Shown here: piece by piece, positions 52,787 to 60,451 of the stretch
Layout of the letters: each line of letters begins with the position of its first letter
Position numbering within the stretch: the first letter of the stretch is position 1
Source of the DNA: Leptothrix sp. (in: b-proteobacteria)
Lineage (GTDB): Bacteria > Pseudomonadota > Gammaproteobacteria > Burkholderiales > Burkholderiaceae_C
DNA: 64,000 nucleotides
Assembly: GCA_013822685.1 (NCBI GenBank)
Contig: PNKV01000004.1
Coordinates: 1-64,000, forward strand
Reading direction: 5' to 3'
Notes under the pieces: generated by a model
The model's database searches: none
Seen by the model: only the letters and a program-made list of their open reading frames with translations
Told to the model about the DNA's origin: nothing
Made by a program: the position numbers and the translations under genes

Positions 52787-53251
52787 TCACTCCGGTTCAA
52801 TCAGCTTGGACAGGTCCAGTTTGCATGGTGAAAGTTGAGAGACATACGCCTTGTTGATCAAGCCGGGTGTCTTTTTCAAGATGAATGCCCGGCAAACAGA
52901 CACGGGTGCGAACTCCGTCTTGCTGGCGCCATGGCCGATGACGACGGGTTGGTTGAAGTTGATGTTTTTGGGGTCATCCAAGGGAAGAAACCAACGTCCC
53001 TGGTGGTTCTGAGTCATCACCTCGCCAAGATAACGGCCACAAGTCACCGCCAGGCTTTTGACATCCGGGTTTGATTTCGAGTTCCAAACTTTCAGGATGA
53101 ATTTTTCGAGGGTGTCGAGACTGCTGTCCGACATGTCCAGGTTCAGCTGATAGCCCTCTGCCTCTTGCTGCAGGCCTTCGATGCGGTCATCCATCTCCAT
53201 CAGGAATTGTTGGAAGGCATCTTCTGCCTTTGCTTGGTCAAGCTGGTTCAT
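52787..53251 (-). CDS. Hypothetical protein in immunity gene cluster (154 residues)
   Basis: I do not recognise it with confidence. It is soluble, acidic at the N terminus (EDAFQQFLMEMDDRIEGLQQEAEGYQLNLDMSDSSLDTLE), with a central SLAVTCGRYLGEVMTQNHQGRWFLP that resembles segments of small uncharacterised or immunity-type proteins. There is no signal peptide. It is spaced 11 bases from the PoNi-like gene and ends just before the Imm70-like gene, and has the same lower GC. An immunity role is inferred from company only. Confidence 0.65.
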   Translation of the reverse strand: MNQLDQAKAEDAFQQFLMEMDDRIEGLQQEAEGYQLNLDMSDSSLDTLEKFILKVWNSKSNPDVKSLAVTCGRYLGEVMTQNHQGRWFLPLDDPKNINFNQPVVIGHGASKTEFAPVSVCRAFILKKTPGLINKAYVSQLSPCKLDLSKLIEPE

Positions 53252-53262
53252 GGCAGACGTAT

Positions 53263-54015
53263 CTATGCTCGCGCAAATTCCACCAAATCTTCGGGGTAGA
53301 AGGGCATGTCACGGATGGGCCCGTCGTCGATGCCGAACAACGTGGCCACGCCTGCCACTTCCAGAGCCCAGTATCCGAAGAACCCTCCGCCATCCGGGCC
53401 TTTGTGGTTGTCGTGCCAATAAAGCTCGCTCCTGCTGCTGTACCAAGCGCTCAAGAATTGACGAAGGTGGCTGGCTTTATCCTGTTGCGTGGCGGCTTGA
53501 GTGGCTGCATACAGCGGTTGAACGAGGTTGGCGTGCTTTAACTGAATGGTTGCTTGCTCCGCGGCAGGTACCAGTTTTTTGATCATGGCATCCAGCAAGG
53601 CATCCTGGCCCGTGCTGTTGATCAGTCGCACCAATTGTTCGTTCAGCGCCGCCGGTGCTTTCAAAACCGCTGCCAATGACACCAGCCAAAGGGCCGTTTG
53701 ATAGTCATCAGCCGCGGCCAGGTTGAAGGGCTCATGCAACTCTTCCGCCTGGTACAGCGCCAAGGCTTCGATGACGGGGGGCAGCATGGCAGGTAGCTCT
53801 GCGACCGCATCGCCGCGCGAATAGCGGCTGATGATCAGATGGAGTTTCTTCTTGAACAGCGCATAGCGCAGCCGAGCCCGCTGTTTTTTGTCGGGGACTT
53901 CGCCAGAGAGTTTTTTCTCGAACTTCGGAATGCCTTCTGTTTGCTCGTAGGCAATGCTTTTGTCGAAGTAGTCGAGCGTGAGCAGAGGCTCCCGTTTTGT
54001 TCGGTGTTCAGTCAT
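53263..54015 (-). CDS. PoNe-type immunity protein (DUF1910/DUF1911, PoNi-like)
   Basis: A 250-residue soluble, mainly helical protein. The C-terminal segment GGGFFGYWALEVAGVATLFGIDDGPIRDMPFYPEDLVEFAR fits the DUF1911 (PoNi) signature, and the N-terminal half has the DUF1910-like RDYFDK-type start (LLTLDYFDKSIAY). PoNi proteins neutralise PoNe DNase toxins of T6SS and other antibacterial systems. I see no PoNe toxin in the window. GC is clearly lower than in the core T6SS genes. Confidence 0.75.
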   Translation of the reverse strand: MTEHRTKREPLLTLDYFDKSIAYEQTEGIPKFEKKLSGEVPDKKQRARLRYALFKKKLHLIISRYSRGDAVAELPAMLPPVIEALALYQAEELHEPFNLAAADDYQTALWLVSLAAVLKAPAALNEQLVRLINSTGQDALLDAMIKKLVPAAEQATIQLKHANLVQPLYAATQAATQQDKASHLRQFLSAWYSSRSELYWHDNHKGPDGGGFFGYWALEVAGVATLFGIDDGPIRDMPFYPEDLVEFARA

Positions 54016-54125
54016 GGCAATCTGACTTGGTCAGGGTAAGGCTGAGGGCGTGACTGCATCAGCTTCATTGGCGCCTTTGCAGCAACCACCATGGCTTCAG
54101 CACTTTCCCGCAGCACTCCATCCAT

Positions 54126-54518
54126 TCACTTTGACAACACTTCACATCGCAACTCGGGAGCCTGCTGCAACGCATCTCCACGAATCAAGATAGCGGCGAT
54201 CAGCTCGGCAGTCTTTCTCTCCAGCACGTATGCGGCTGGATAGTCGCCATGCTGCCCTCCCACCATCACCTCGATGAAATCATCGGCGGATTGATCAGAT
54301 AGAACATTCACAATCTCTTTGTTGTTCTCGCTGCTGCAAATGAACAAGCTAGGCCCTCCTCCAATCATGGTGCGATGATCTTGAGCCTCAATCGTGATCA
54401 TGGATACGGACTGGCCATCCAGTTGATCAATGGCGTCCATGATCTGAAGTGGTGAGGCGTCACTTACTTCTTCGATTGAAGCTTTGACGCCTTGCCGATG
54501 CTCAATGAGTAGTTTCAT
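54126..54518 (-). CDS. Imm1-like immunity protein for the deaminase toxin
   Basis: A 130-residue soluble protein resembling Imm1 (PF14430), a family that pairs with deaminase-type toxins. It has AIDQLDGQSVSMITIEAQDHRTMIGGGPSLFIC and a C-terminal MVGGQHGDYPAAYVLERKTAELIAAILI, the GGQ..YPA pattern of Imm1. Its ATG overlaps the stop of the toxin gene by 4 bases (ATGA), the classic coupling of effector and immunity genes. GC here is near 50 percent. The 110-base gap to the PoNi-like gene holds nothing I can support. Confidence 0.72.
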   Translation of the reverse strand: MKLLIEHRQGVKASIEEVSDASPLQIMDAIDQLDGQSVSMITIEAQDHRTMIGGGPSLFICSSENNKEIVNVLSDQSADDFIEVMVGGQHGDYPAAYVLERKTAELIAAILIRGDALQQAPELRCEVLSK

Positions 54519-55699
54519 GGTGATGGCGGATAAAAGATTTGAGTGCCACTGGGTGAATGTACCGTGATCGCGTCTACGCCCAGTCCTTTTGCCAGGGATC
54601 CTATCCCGTTGTACGGCCCGCAAGCTGAACAAGGATCACGGTCTATCCACAGCTCGGCTTGAGTGGCTTTGCCTTTCATCCCAGCATCCAGGGCAGCTTG
54701 AGCTGCATTGCCTTCTGCATGATATTTGGTGATGTTATTGATAGGGCTGCCTGTATAGGGATTTTTTGGGTTTTGTAGCGAGCCATTCAAGCCATAAAAC
54801 TCTTTGTCATTTATCTTGAGCAAAGCAACAGTAGCTTTGTCGTTTGGACTGCCTGCTTCAGGTAGGCCAAGTTCTTTGCGTTTTGCGGCAAGCTTTTCAA
54901 GCGGTGGCGGTGGCGGTGGCGGTGGCGGTGGCGGTGGCGGTGGCGGTGGCGGTGGCGGTGGCGGTGGCGCCTCCTCCTTTGGCCGATTCGCCAACCGGCT
55001 CGGCGATTGCGCCTCCGACACCACCTCTTTGCCCGCCGAGCCCTGGCCCCTGTGCGGCTTGAGCCTCGGATCCCGCATCAAGGTCGCCGCGTTTTCTTCC
55101 ACCCAGGCCGCAAATCGCGGCCCCAGTTTGCTTTTGCGCAACTCGGCCACCAGCTCGCCGATCTTGTTGACGCCTTTCTGGGTCAGCCACATGGCAATGC
55201 CTTGCAGCACCAGTCGGATCAGGATCGCACCGCTGCGGGCGAAGTCTTTGCCCGCCAGTCGGATCTGCACGCGCGGTTGCGGCGAATTGGGGGCATCCCA
55301 GGCACGGCGCACGGCCAGCTCCAGCAGGGCCGTGAGTTCGCCCAGGCTGTGGCCAATGGAGTAGGCCAGGAAGCCCAGCCCCAACCAGCCCAACACCGCC
55401 AGCCCCAGGTCGAAACCCACGGCGGCACCACCCACCGCACCCGGAATGGCGCCCGCCCCGCCAAAGAAGGCCCCGACCACGGCGCCGATCGCACCGCCCA
55501 GCGCCGTGCTGGCCGCCAGCGCGATCAAGGCCTGGATCAAGCCCGGGATCAAGGCGTCCAGGAACTGATTGAGCTGGTAGCCGGTTTCCTTGTAAACCTC
55601 GGCGGGCATCTCCATCACCCCGATCTCATAAGCCTCTTTCAAGGCCTTGAGGTTGTCGGTGCAATCCAGTGGCCCCAGCCAGTTGGTCCAGCGGCTCAT
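54515..55699 (-). CDS. T6SS effector: glycine-zipper N-terminal region, poly-Pro linker, deaminase-like toxin domain
   Basis: A 394-residue predicted effector encoded 6 bases after vgrG. Residues 1-130 contain a long hydrophobic glycine-rich stretch (about 50-115, GGAIGAVVGAFFGGAGAIPGAVGGAAVG), like membrane-inserting N-terminal regions of other T6SS toxins. A charged helical part and 22 consecutive prolines (245-266) follow. The C-terminal domain (267-394) has the nucleoside-deaminase pattern: KYHAEGNAAQ (His327, Glu329) and DPCSACGPYN (Cys357, Cys360), the zinc ligands and catalytic Glu of the family that includes DddA. It would therefore deaminate a nucleic acid base, target unknown. The toxin part has much lower GC than the N-terminal part. 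Confidence 0.8.
   Translation of the reverse strand: MSRWTNWLGPLDCTDNLKALKEAYEIGVMEMPAEVYKETGYQLNQFLDALIPGLIQALIALAASTALGGAIGAVVGAFFGGAGAIPGAVGGAAVGFDLGLAVLGWLGLGFLAYSIGHSLGELTALLELAVRRAWDAPNSPQPRVQIRLAGKDFARSGAILIRLVLQGIAMWLTQKGVNKIGELVAELRKSKLGPRFAAWVEENAATLMRDPRLKPHRGQGSAGKEVVSEAQSPSRLANRPKEEAPPPPPPPPPPPPPPPPPPPPPPLEKLAAKRKELGLPEAGSPNDKATVALLKINDKEFYGLNGSLQNPKNPYTGSPINNITKYHAEGNAAQAALDAGMKGKATQAELWIDRDPCSACGPYNGIGSLAKGLGVDAITVHSPSGTQIFYPPSP
54901..54966. repeat. Hexanucleotide microsatellite (GCGGTG)11
   Basis: Eleven perfect copies of GCGGTG lie inside the effector gene and encode, on the minus strand, alternating CCA/CCG proline codons. Slippage by whole units changes the linker by two prolines and keeps the frame. 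It coincides with the GC drop between the delivery part and the toxin part. Confidence 0.95.
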
Positions 55700-55705
55700 G
55701 GTGGA

Positions 55706-57703
55706 TCAGGACGCCAGCGGGTCCGCGAAGTCCTTGGGCGCAGCCGGGTCGGCCGGGGCGGCCGGCGCCACGGGCTGTGCACCGCTGCCACCACCGCCGG
55801 AGTTGATGTTCACCAACGGCGCGCCCACGATGGACACCCCAGCCGGACCCAGAACGATGGAACTGCCACCGGCCTTCAGCGTGAGCATCATGCCGGCCTC
55901 CAGCGTGATGTTCATGCCACCCTTGATGTGCACATCGGTGCCGGCCTTGAAGGACACGCCGGTGCCCGCTTCACCCGCCAGGTCCTTGGCCGACTTGAGG
56001 CTGTACTGGCCGCCCGACTTGATCATCAGGTCGGTGGCGGTTTGCAGGTGCATGTCGCCACCGACCTTGTGCTTGAAGTCCTTGCCCACGTCCAGCTGGT
56101 GGTCGTTGCCGACCTTCTCGGTCAGGTCGTTCTTGATGGTCACGAACTCGTCATGGCCCACCGAGTGGGACGAGTCGTTCTTGACGTTGCGCAGGAAGTC
56201 TTTCTCGGCCTGCAGCCAGACGTGCTCGCTGCCCTTCTTGTCTTCGAAGCGCAGCTCGTTCGAGGTCGATGTGCTGCCGCCCTTGCTGGATTGGCTCTTG
56301 AGCGTGCTGACCGTGGCGTGGTCGGGCAGCTTGTAGGGCACCGTCTGTTCAGCGTTGTAGACGCGGCCGGTGATGAGGGGCTGGTCCGGATCGCCCTCCA
56401 AAAAGTCGACCACCACCTCTTGCCCGATGCGCGGGATGTTGATCATTCCCCAGTTCTTGCCGGCCCAGGGCGATGACACGCGCACCCAGCACGAGCTGTT
56501 CTCGTTCTTCTTGCCCTCGCGGTCCCAGTAGAACTGGATCTTCACGCGGCCGTATTCGTCGGTGTGGATCTCATCGCCGCTGGGGCCGACCACGATGGCG
56601 GTTTGCGGCCCGGCCACGCGAACGCGCACGGCGCGATCGGGCGAGCGGAACACTTCGCGGCTGTCCAGCGCGGTGAACTGGCACGTGAAGTAAGGAGCCG
56701 ATCCGCTTTGGCCTTCGTACTCGCCATAGCCCATCTGGATGCGGGTGGACGTGACGATGTGCTCGCGGTTCTGGTCTTCGCGCGGGAACTCGTTCAGGGT
56801 GAAGCGGTGGCCCGTGGCCAGGCCTCGCACATTGCCTTCGCCAAAGACCTGGGCGTGCAGTGACTGGAAGCCTTCCAGCTTCAAGTTGGCATAGCGCTCG
56901 CCATCGGCCTTGACCAGGTGCCGGCCGGGGTAGTCGTAGACCTCGCCGGTGGCGTGCGAGTGCGAACGCGCCAGCTCGGCGCTGGCCAGCAGGTTGGTCG
57001 AGGGCGTGGTGAAGTTGTAGTCGGTCAGCGAGACCTTGCCGGTGCGGATCTCGTGGTTGAACTGCCAGCGCGTGATGGCCTCCAGGTCAATCCCTCCTGA
57101 CAAGGTCTCGCGGTAGACCATGTCGGCATGGCCAGGGTAGGGCGTGTGGGCACTGTCCTTGTTGGCCAGCACCAGGGTGTGCTTGCCGTCCTTGTGCTCG
57201 AAGTAGTAGTAGATGCCTTCTTCTTCCATCAAGCGGCTGACGAAGTTGAAGTCGCTCTCGCGGTACTGAACGCAATACTCGCGCACCGGGTGGCTGCCAG
57301 TCAGCTTGTCCGAGAAGTCAGAGGAGTACTTTTCAAAGATCTGCTTGAGGATGTCGGGCACCGACTTGTTCTGGAACACGCGGCAATCGTGCGTGCGCGT
57401 GAGCAGCCACAACCAGGGGCAGACCACCAGCTGGTATTCGACCAGGCGGCCCACGAAGCCCACCTGGCCAAAGCGCGTGACGATGCCGCTGAACTCGCGC
57501 TCGCCGCCATCGGCCAGCTCCAGCTTGACGGTGATGGGCTTGCCCAGCAGGTCGTTGACCGCGATGGTCTTGTCGTCGGACAGCGCACTGATGTTGAACT
57601 CGTAAAGCTGGCCCAGCGACTCAGTGGCCGACATGGATCGCATCAGCAGCACGTCGTTGCCCAGCGGCGTGCTGATCTCCATCAGACGGGGTGGTACGGG
57701 CAT
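55706..57703 (-). CDS. vgrG: T6SS spike protein VgrG (TssI)
   Basis: A 665-residue trimeric spike. It has a gp27-like N-terminal region (YEFNISALSDDKTIAVNDLLGKPITV, VCPWLWLLTRTHDCRVFQNKSVPDILKQIF), a gp5-OB domain (HTDEYGRVKIQFYWDREGKKNENSSCWVRVSSPWAGKNWGM, PRIGQEVVVDFLEGDPDQPLITGRVYN) and a C-terminal DUF2345-type beta-needle, closing with a short Pro/Ala/Asp tail that could dock a tip or adaptor. No C-terminal toxin domain is fused. It is directly followed by the deaminase effector gene (6 bases) and preceded by the TPR-methyltransferase gene (15 bases). Confidence 0.96.
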   Translation of the reverse strand: MPVPPRLMEISTPLGNDVLLMRSMSATESLGQLYEFNISALSDDKTIAVNDLLGKPITVKLELADGGEREFSGIVTRFGQVGFVGRLVEYQLVVCPWLWLLTRTHDCRVFQNKSVPDILKQIFEKYSSDFSDKLTGSHPVREYCVQYRESDFNFVSRLMEEEGIYYYFEHKDGKHTLVLANKDSAHTPYPGHADMVYRETLSGGIDLEAITRWQFNHEIRTGKVSLTDYNFTTPSTNLLASAELARSHSHATGEVYDYPGRHLVKADGERYANLKLEGFQSLHAQVFGEGNVRGLATGHRFTLNEFPREDQNREHIVTSTRIQMGYGEYEGQSGSAPYFTCQFTALDSREVFRSPDRAVRVRVAGPQTAIVVGPSGDEIHTDEYGRVKIQFYWDREGKKNENSSCWVRVSSPWAGKNWGMINIPRIGQEVVVDFLEGDPDQPLITGRVYNAEQTVPYKLPDHATVSTLKSQSSKGGSTSTSNELRFEDKKGSEHVWLQAEKDFLRNVKNDSSHSVGHDEFVTIKNDLTEKVGNDHQLDVGKDFKHKVGGDMHLQTATDLMIKSGGQYSLKSAKDLAGEAGTGVSFKAGTDVHIKGGMNITLEAGMMLTLKAGGSSIVLGPAGVSIVGAPLVNINSGGGGSGAQPVAPAAPADPAAPKDFADPLAS

Positions 57704-57718
57704 GGTGGGGTCCTGAGG

Positions 57719-59065
57719 TTAAGGGTGTTGCGCGGTGAAGAGCCAGCCTGGCACCGGCACGCCGCCTTCGTTGCGAAGGTGAATGGATTCGGCGCCAATG
57801 TGCGTGAAGCCCGCCTGGCCGAGCACGTGCTCGACATGGGCCTTGCGGTGGCTGTAGCGTCCGTGGGGGTTGAGGTGGTACTGCTCTGAAGCATCGCCGC
57901 CTTCCAGGCTCTCCACGGTGAAGACCAGCCAGCCGCCGGGGGCCAGGGCGCGCCGTGCGGCTTCGGACACCGCTTCCAGCTTGCCAAAGTAGCACAGCGT
58001 GTCGGCCGACACAATCAGGTCAAAGGCCTGGTGTTGCGCCTGCAGAAAAGCCGTCAGCTCGGCCTTGATCAGCTCGTCGTACACCTGCCGGGGCTGGGCC
58101 TTGGCCAGCATCTGGCCCGACAGGTCGATGCCGACCAGGCGCTGCGCATAGGGCGCGATCAGCGGGCCGCACAGGCCGGTGCCGCAGCCGGCGTCCAGCA
58201 CCTGCCATTGCTTGGCGGGCGTGCCGCCCAGGCGCTTGACCACATCGCCCACATGCTGCGGCGCGCGGTAGGTGAGCATCTCCAGGTTGGCGTCGAAGCT
58301 GTCGGCGAACTCGTCGAAGGTGTTGGCCACGTAGGCATCGTCGGCGCGGTCGGGCACGTCCTGCCCGGTGCAAGCGGCCAGGTAGTGCTTGGGCACAGGG
58401 TTGTCGGGCTCTTCAAGCAACCACTCGCGGTAGACCTTGGCGGCCTCGTCAAAGCGCCTGAGCGTGTAATACGCGATGCCCAGCATCTTGCGCGCATGGT
58501 GCTGCTTGGGGTTGAGAATCAAGGCTTCGCAAAAGTGCTGCAAGGATTCTTGCGTGCGGCCCTGCAGCCGCAGCAGGTTGCCCAGGTTGTTGTGGGCCTC
58601 GGGGCGCGTGGCGTCCAGGGCCAGGGCCTTGGTGTAGGCCACCTCGGCCTCGTCAAAACGCTCTTGCGCGCGCCGCAGGGCGCCCAGGTTCGTCAGGATG
58701 GTGGCGTTGCCGGGTGACATCTCGGCCGCTTGCTCATAGGCATCGGCGGCCTCGGCCACGCGCTTGGATTCGAGCAGCACATTGCCCAGGTTGTTGTGCC
58801 AGTCGGGCACCTTGGGGTCGAGCTCGATCGAGCGGCGGATGTGCTTGACGGCCTGCTCACTGCGGCCCATCTGGTGGTGCAGCACGCCCAGAAAGTGCAC
58901 GGCGTTGGCTTGCCGCGGTGTGAGCCGCAGAATGCGCTCGTACATTTGCTGCGCCGCCTCCATGTGGCCGTTTTGATGCAACTGCATGGCGATGGGCAAG
59001 GCGTCTTTCAAGCTGACATGTTGAAGCGCTTTTCCAGGCAAACTTGAGTGTCTTTTGGCGGGCAT
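57719..59065 (-). CDS. TPR protein with C-terminal SAM-dependent methyltransferase domain
   Basis: A 448-residue cytosolic protein. Residues 20-235 hold about six tetratricopeptide repeats (AQQMYERILRLTPRQANAVHFLGVLHHQMG and similar), and the C-terminal 200 residues are a class I methyltransferase with motif I VLDAGCGTGLCGPL and IDLSGQML, then FDLIVSADTLCYFG and LAPGGWLVFTVE. The substrate is unknown; TPRs suggest a protein partner. The position directly upstream of vgrG on the same strand and divergent from a sheath-like gene suggests a T6SS-related modification. A promoter is expected in the 36-base divergent gap, but no clear one is visible. Confidence 0.85.
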   Translation of the reverse strand: MPAKRHSSLPGKALQHVSLKDALPIAMQLHQNGHMEAAQQMYERILRLTPRQANAVHFLGVLHHQMGRSEQAVKHIRRSIELDPKVPDWHNNLGNVLLESKRVAEAADAYEQAAEMSPGNATILTNLGALRRAQERFDEAEVAYTKALALDATRPEAHNNLGNLLRLQGRTQESLQHFCEALILNPKQHHARKMLGIAYYTLRRFDEAAKVYREWLLEEPDNPVPKHYLAACTGQDVPDRADDAYVANTFDEFADSFDANLEMLTYRAPQHVGDVVKRLGGTPAKQWQVLDAGCGTGLCGPLIAPYAQRLVGIDLSGQMLAKAQPRQVYDELIKAELTAFLQAQHQAFDLIVSADTLCYFGKLEAVSEAARRALAPGGWLVFTVESLEGGDASEQYHLNPHGRYSHRKAHVEHVLGQAGFTHIGAESIHLRNEGGVPVPGWLFTAQHP

Positions 59066-59101
59066 GTCCCATTATGTCGGCAATATTTCGGAGGTGGGGT
59101 C

Positions 59102-60451
59102 ATGACAGGACGATTGGATTTTGGTTTGCACGACGGGCCCTTTCGGATCGTGGTGCTGGGTGACTTCAGCGGCCACGGCCTGCGGGGGCAGGCCCACCCC
59201 AAGCCCTTGGCTCAACGGGCGCCTCAGCGCGTCGACATCGACAACCTTGAGGCGGTGTTCACACGCCTGGCACCCGCCTTGTCCTTGCCTTGGCCGGGCG
59301 CGGTGAATGATCGGCTTGATTTGATGTTTGGCGCCCTGGACGACTTCCACCCCGACCAGCTGGCCGGGCGCTTGCCCACGGTGAGCGCAGCCGCGCCGGT
59401 GGCAGCCTCGCCATCGGCCGCACCGGCTTCGGCCCCGCGCGAGAACGATGCCTCAACGCTGGAGCGCCTGCTGGGCCGCAAGCCCGAGCCCTCAGTCAGC
59501 ACGGGCCTTGATGCCTTGATCCAGCAAATCGTGGCGCCGTCGCTGGTGCCCGAGGCACCCGCAGGCCATGCCCAGGCCGTGGCCGCGCAACAGGCCGCTC
59601 AGTTCGAGCTGATGCGCGCGGTCTTGCACCACCCGGCCTTCCAAGCGCTGGAAGCGGCCTGGCTGGGCGTGCAGCAACTGGTGCGCAGCCTGGACCTGGA
59701 TGGTGACCTGCAGTTGTACCTGTTGGACGTGAGCCTCGCCGAGTTGCAGGCCGATGCAGCCGTGGCCCCGGCCAGCCTGGCGAACGCGCTCCAGCGCCTG
59801 GCCGAGCCGGATGAAGACCAGCCCACCGTGTCGCTGATTGTGAGTTTGCAGGCCTACGGGCCCTCTGAGGCGGACCTGCGCCTGCTGGCCGCGCTGGGCA
59901 CCTTGGCCCGACAGGTGGGCGGTGCTTTCATGGCCGCCGCGCAACCGGCCGTGGTGGGCCTGGCTTCCTTGGCCGATGGTGTGGACCCTGCTCAATGGCC
60001 GGGCATGGGCGCAGACGATCAAGCGCGTTGGGACGCCTTTCGGCGCACGCCCGAGGCCGCCCGTGTGCATCTGGCCTGGCCGCGCATCCTGTTGCGCCTG
60101 CCCTATGGCCAAGCCACCGATCCCATCGCGGCCGGGCCCTTTGAAGAAATGGCCCCCGCCTTCGCGCACGAACACGCCTTGTGGGGCAATGGCGCGCTGG
60201 CCTGCGCGCAACTCATCGGCCAATCCTTCATGGACCGTGGCTGGAACATGCGCGTGGGCGACCTGCGCGATGTCGAAGACCTGCCCGCCTACGTGCTCGA
60301 ACGCGATGGCGAGAAGCACTTGTTGCCGTGTGCCGAGGCCAACCTGAGCGAGACCGTGGGCGACCGCCTGCTGGCCTTGGGCCTCATGCCTTTGCTGAGC
60401 TACAAACACCGCAACGCGGTGCGCGTCATGAGTTTCCAGGCCCTGGGCTGA
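59102..60451 (+). CDS. TssB-TssC fusion-like contractile sheath protein
   Basis: A 449-residue protein. The N-terminal about 80 residues match TssB: FRIVVLGDFSGHG, VDIDNLEAVFTRLAPAL and LDDFHPDQLAGRL. After a Pro/Ala linker (85-120), the rest matches TssC: MRAVLHHPAFQALEAAWLGVQQLVR, LYLLDVSLAELQAD, FMAAAQPAVVGLASL, PRILLRLPYG, WGNGALACAQLIGQSFMDRGWNMR and LLALGLMPLLSYKHRNAVRVM. It ends there, so the TssC C-terminal handshake region (roughly the last 100 residues) is missing. It therefore probably does not build a normal sheath and may cap, nucleate or regulate it. The ATG follows GGAGGTGGGGTC. The 3' end overlaps the convergent gene by 26 bases. Confidence 0.82.
   Translation: MTGRLDFGLHDGPFRIVVLGDFSGHGLRGQAHPKPLAQRAPQRVDIDNLEAVFTRLAPALSLPWPGAVNDRLDLMFGALDDFHPDQLAGRLPTVSAAAPVAASPSAAPASAPRENDASTLERLLGRKPEPSVSTGLDALIQQIVAPSLVPEAPAGHAQAVAAQQAAQFELMRAVLHHPAFQALEAAWLGVQQLVRSLDLDGDLQLYLLDVSLAELQADAAVAPASLANALQRLAEPDEDQPTVSLIVSLQAYGPSEADLRLLAALGTLARQVGGAFMAAAQPAVVGLASLADGVDPAQWPGMGADDQARWDAFRRTPEAARVHLAWPRILLRLPYGQATDPIAAGPFEEMAPAFAHEHALWGNGALACAQLIGQSFMDRGWNMRVGDLRDVEDLPAYVLERDGEKHLLPCAEANLSETVGDRLLALGLMPLLSYKHRNAVRVMSFQALG

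Noticed and set aside
54901-54966. Frame-shifting phase-variation switch
   Set aside because: The unit is 6 bp, so gain or loss keeps the frame; it can change linker length but not turn the gene off.
55007-56476. 489-codon plus-strand open frame opposite the effector and vgrG
   Set aside because: Antisense to two recognised T6SS genes; no ribosome site, low-complexity composition.
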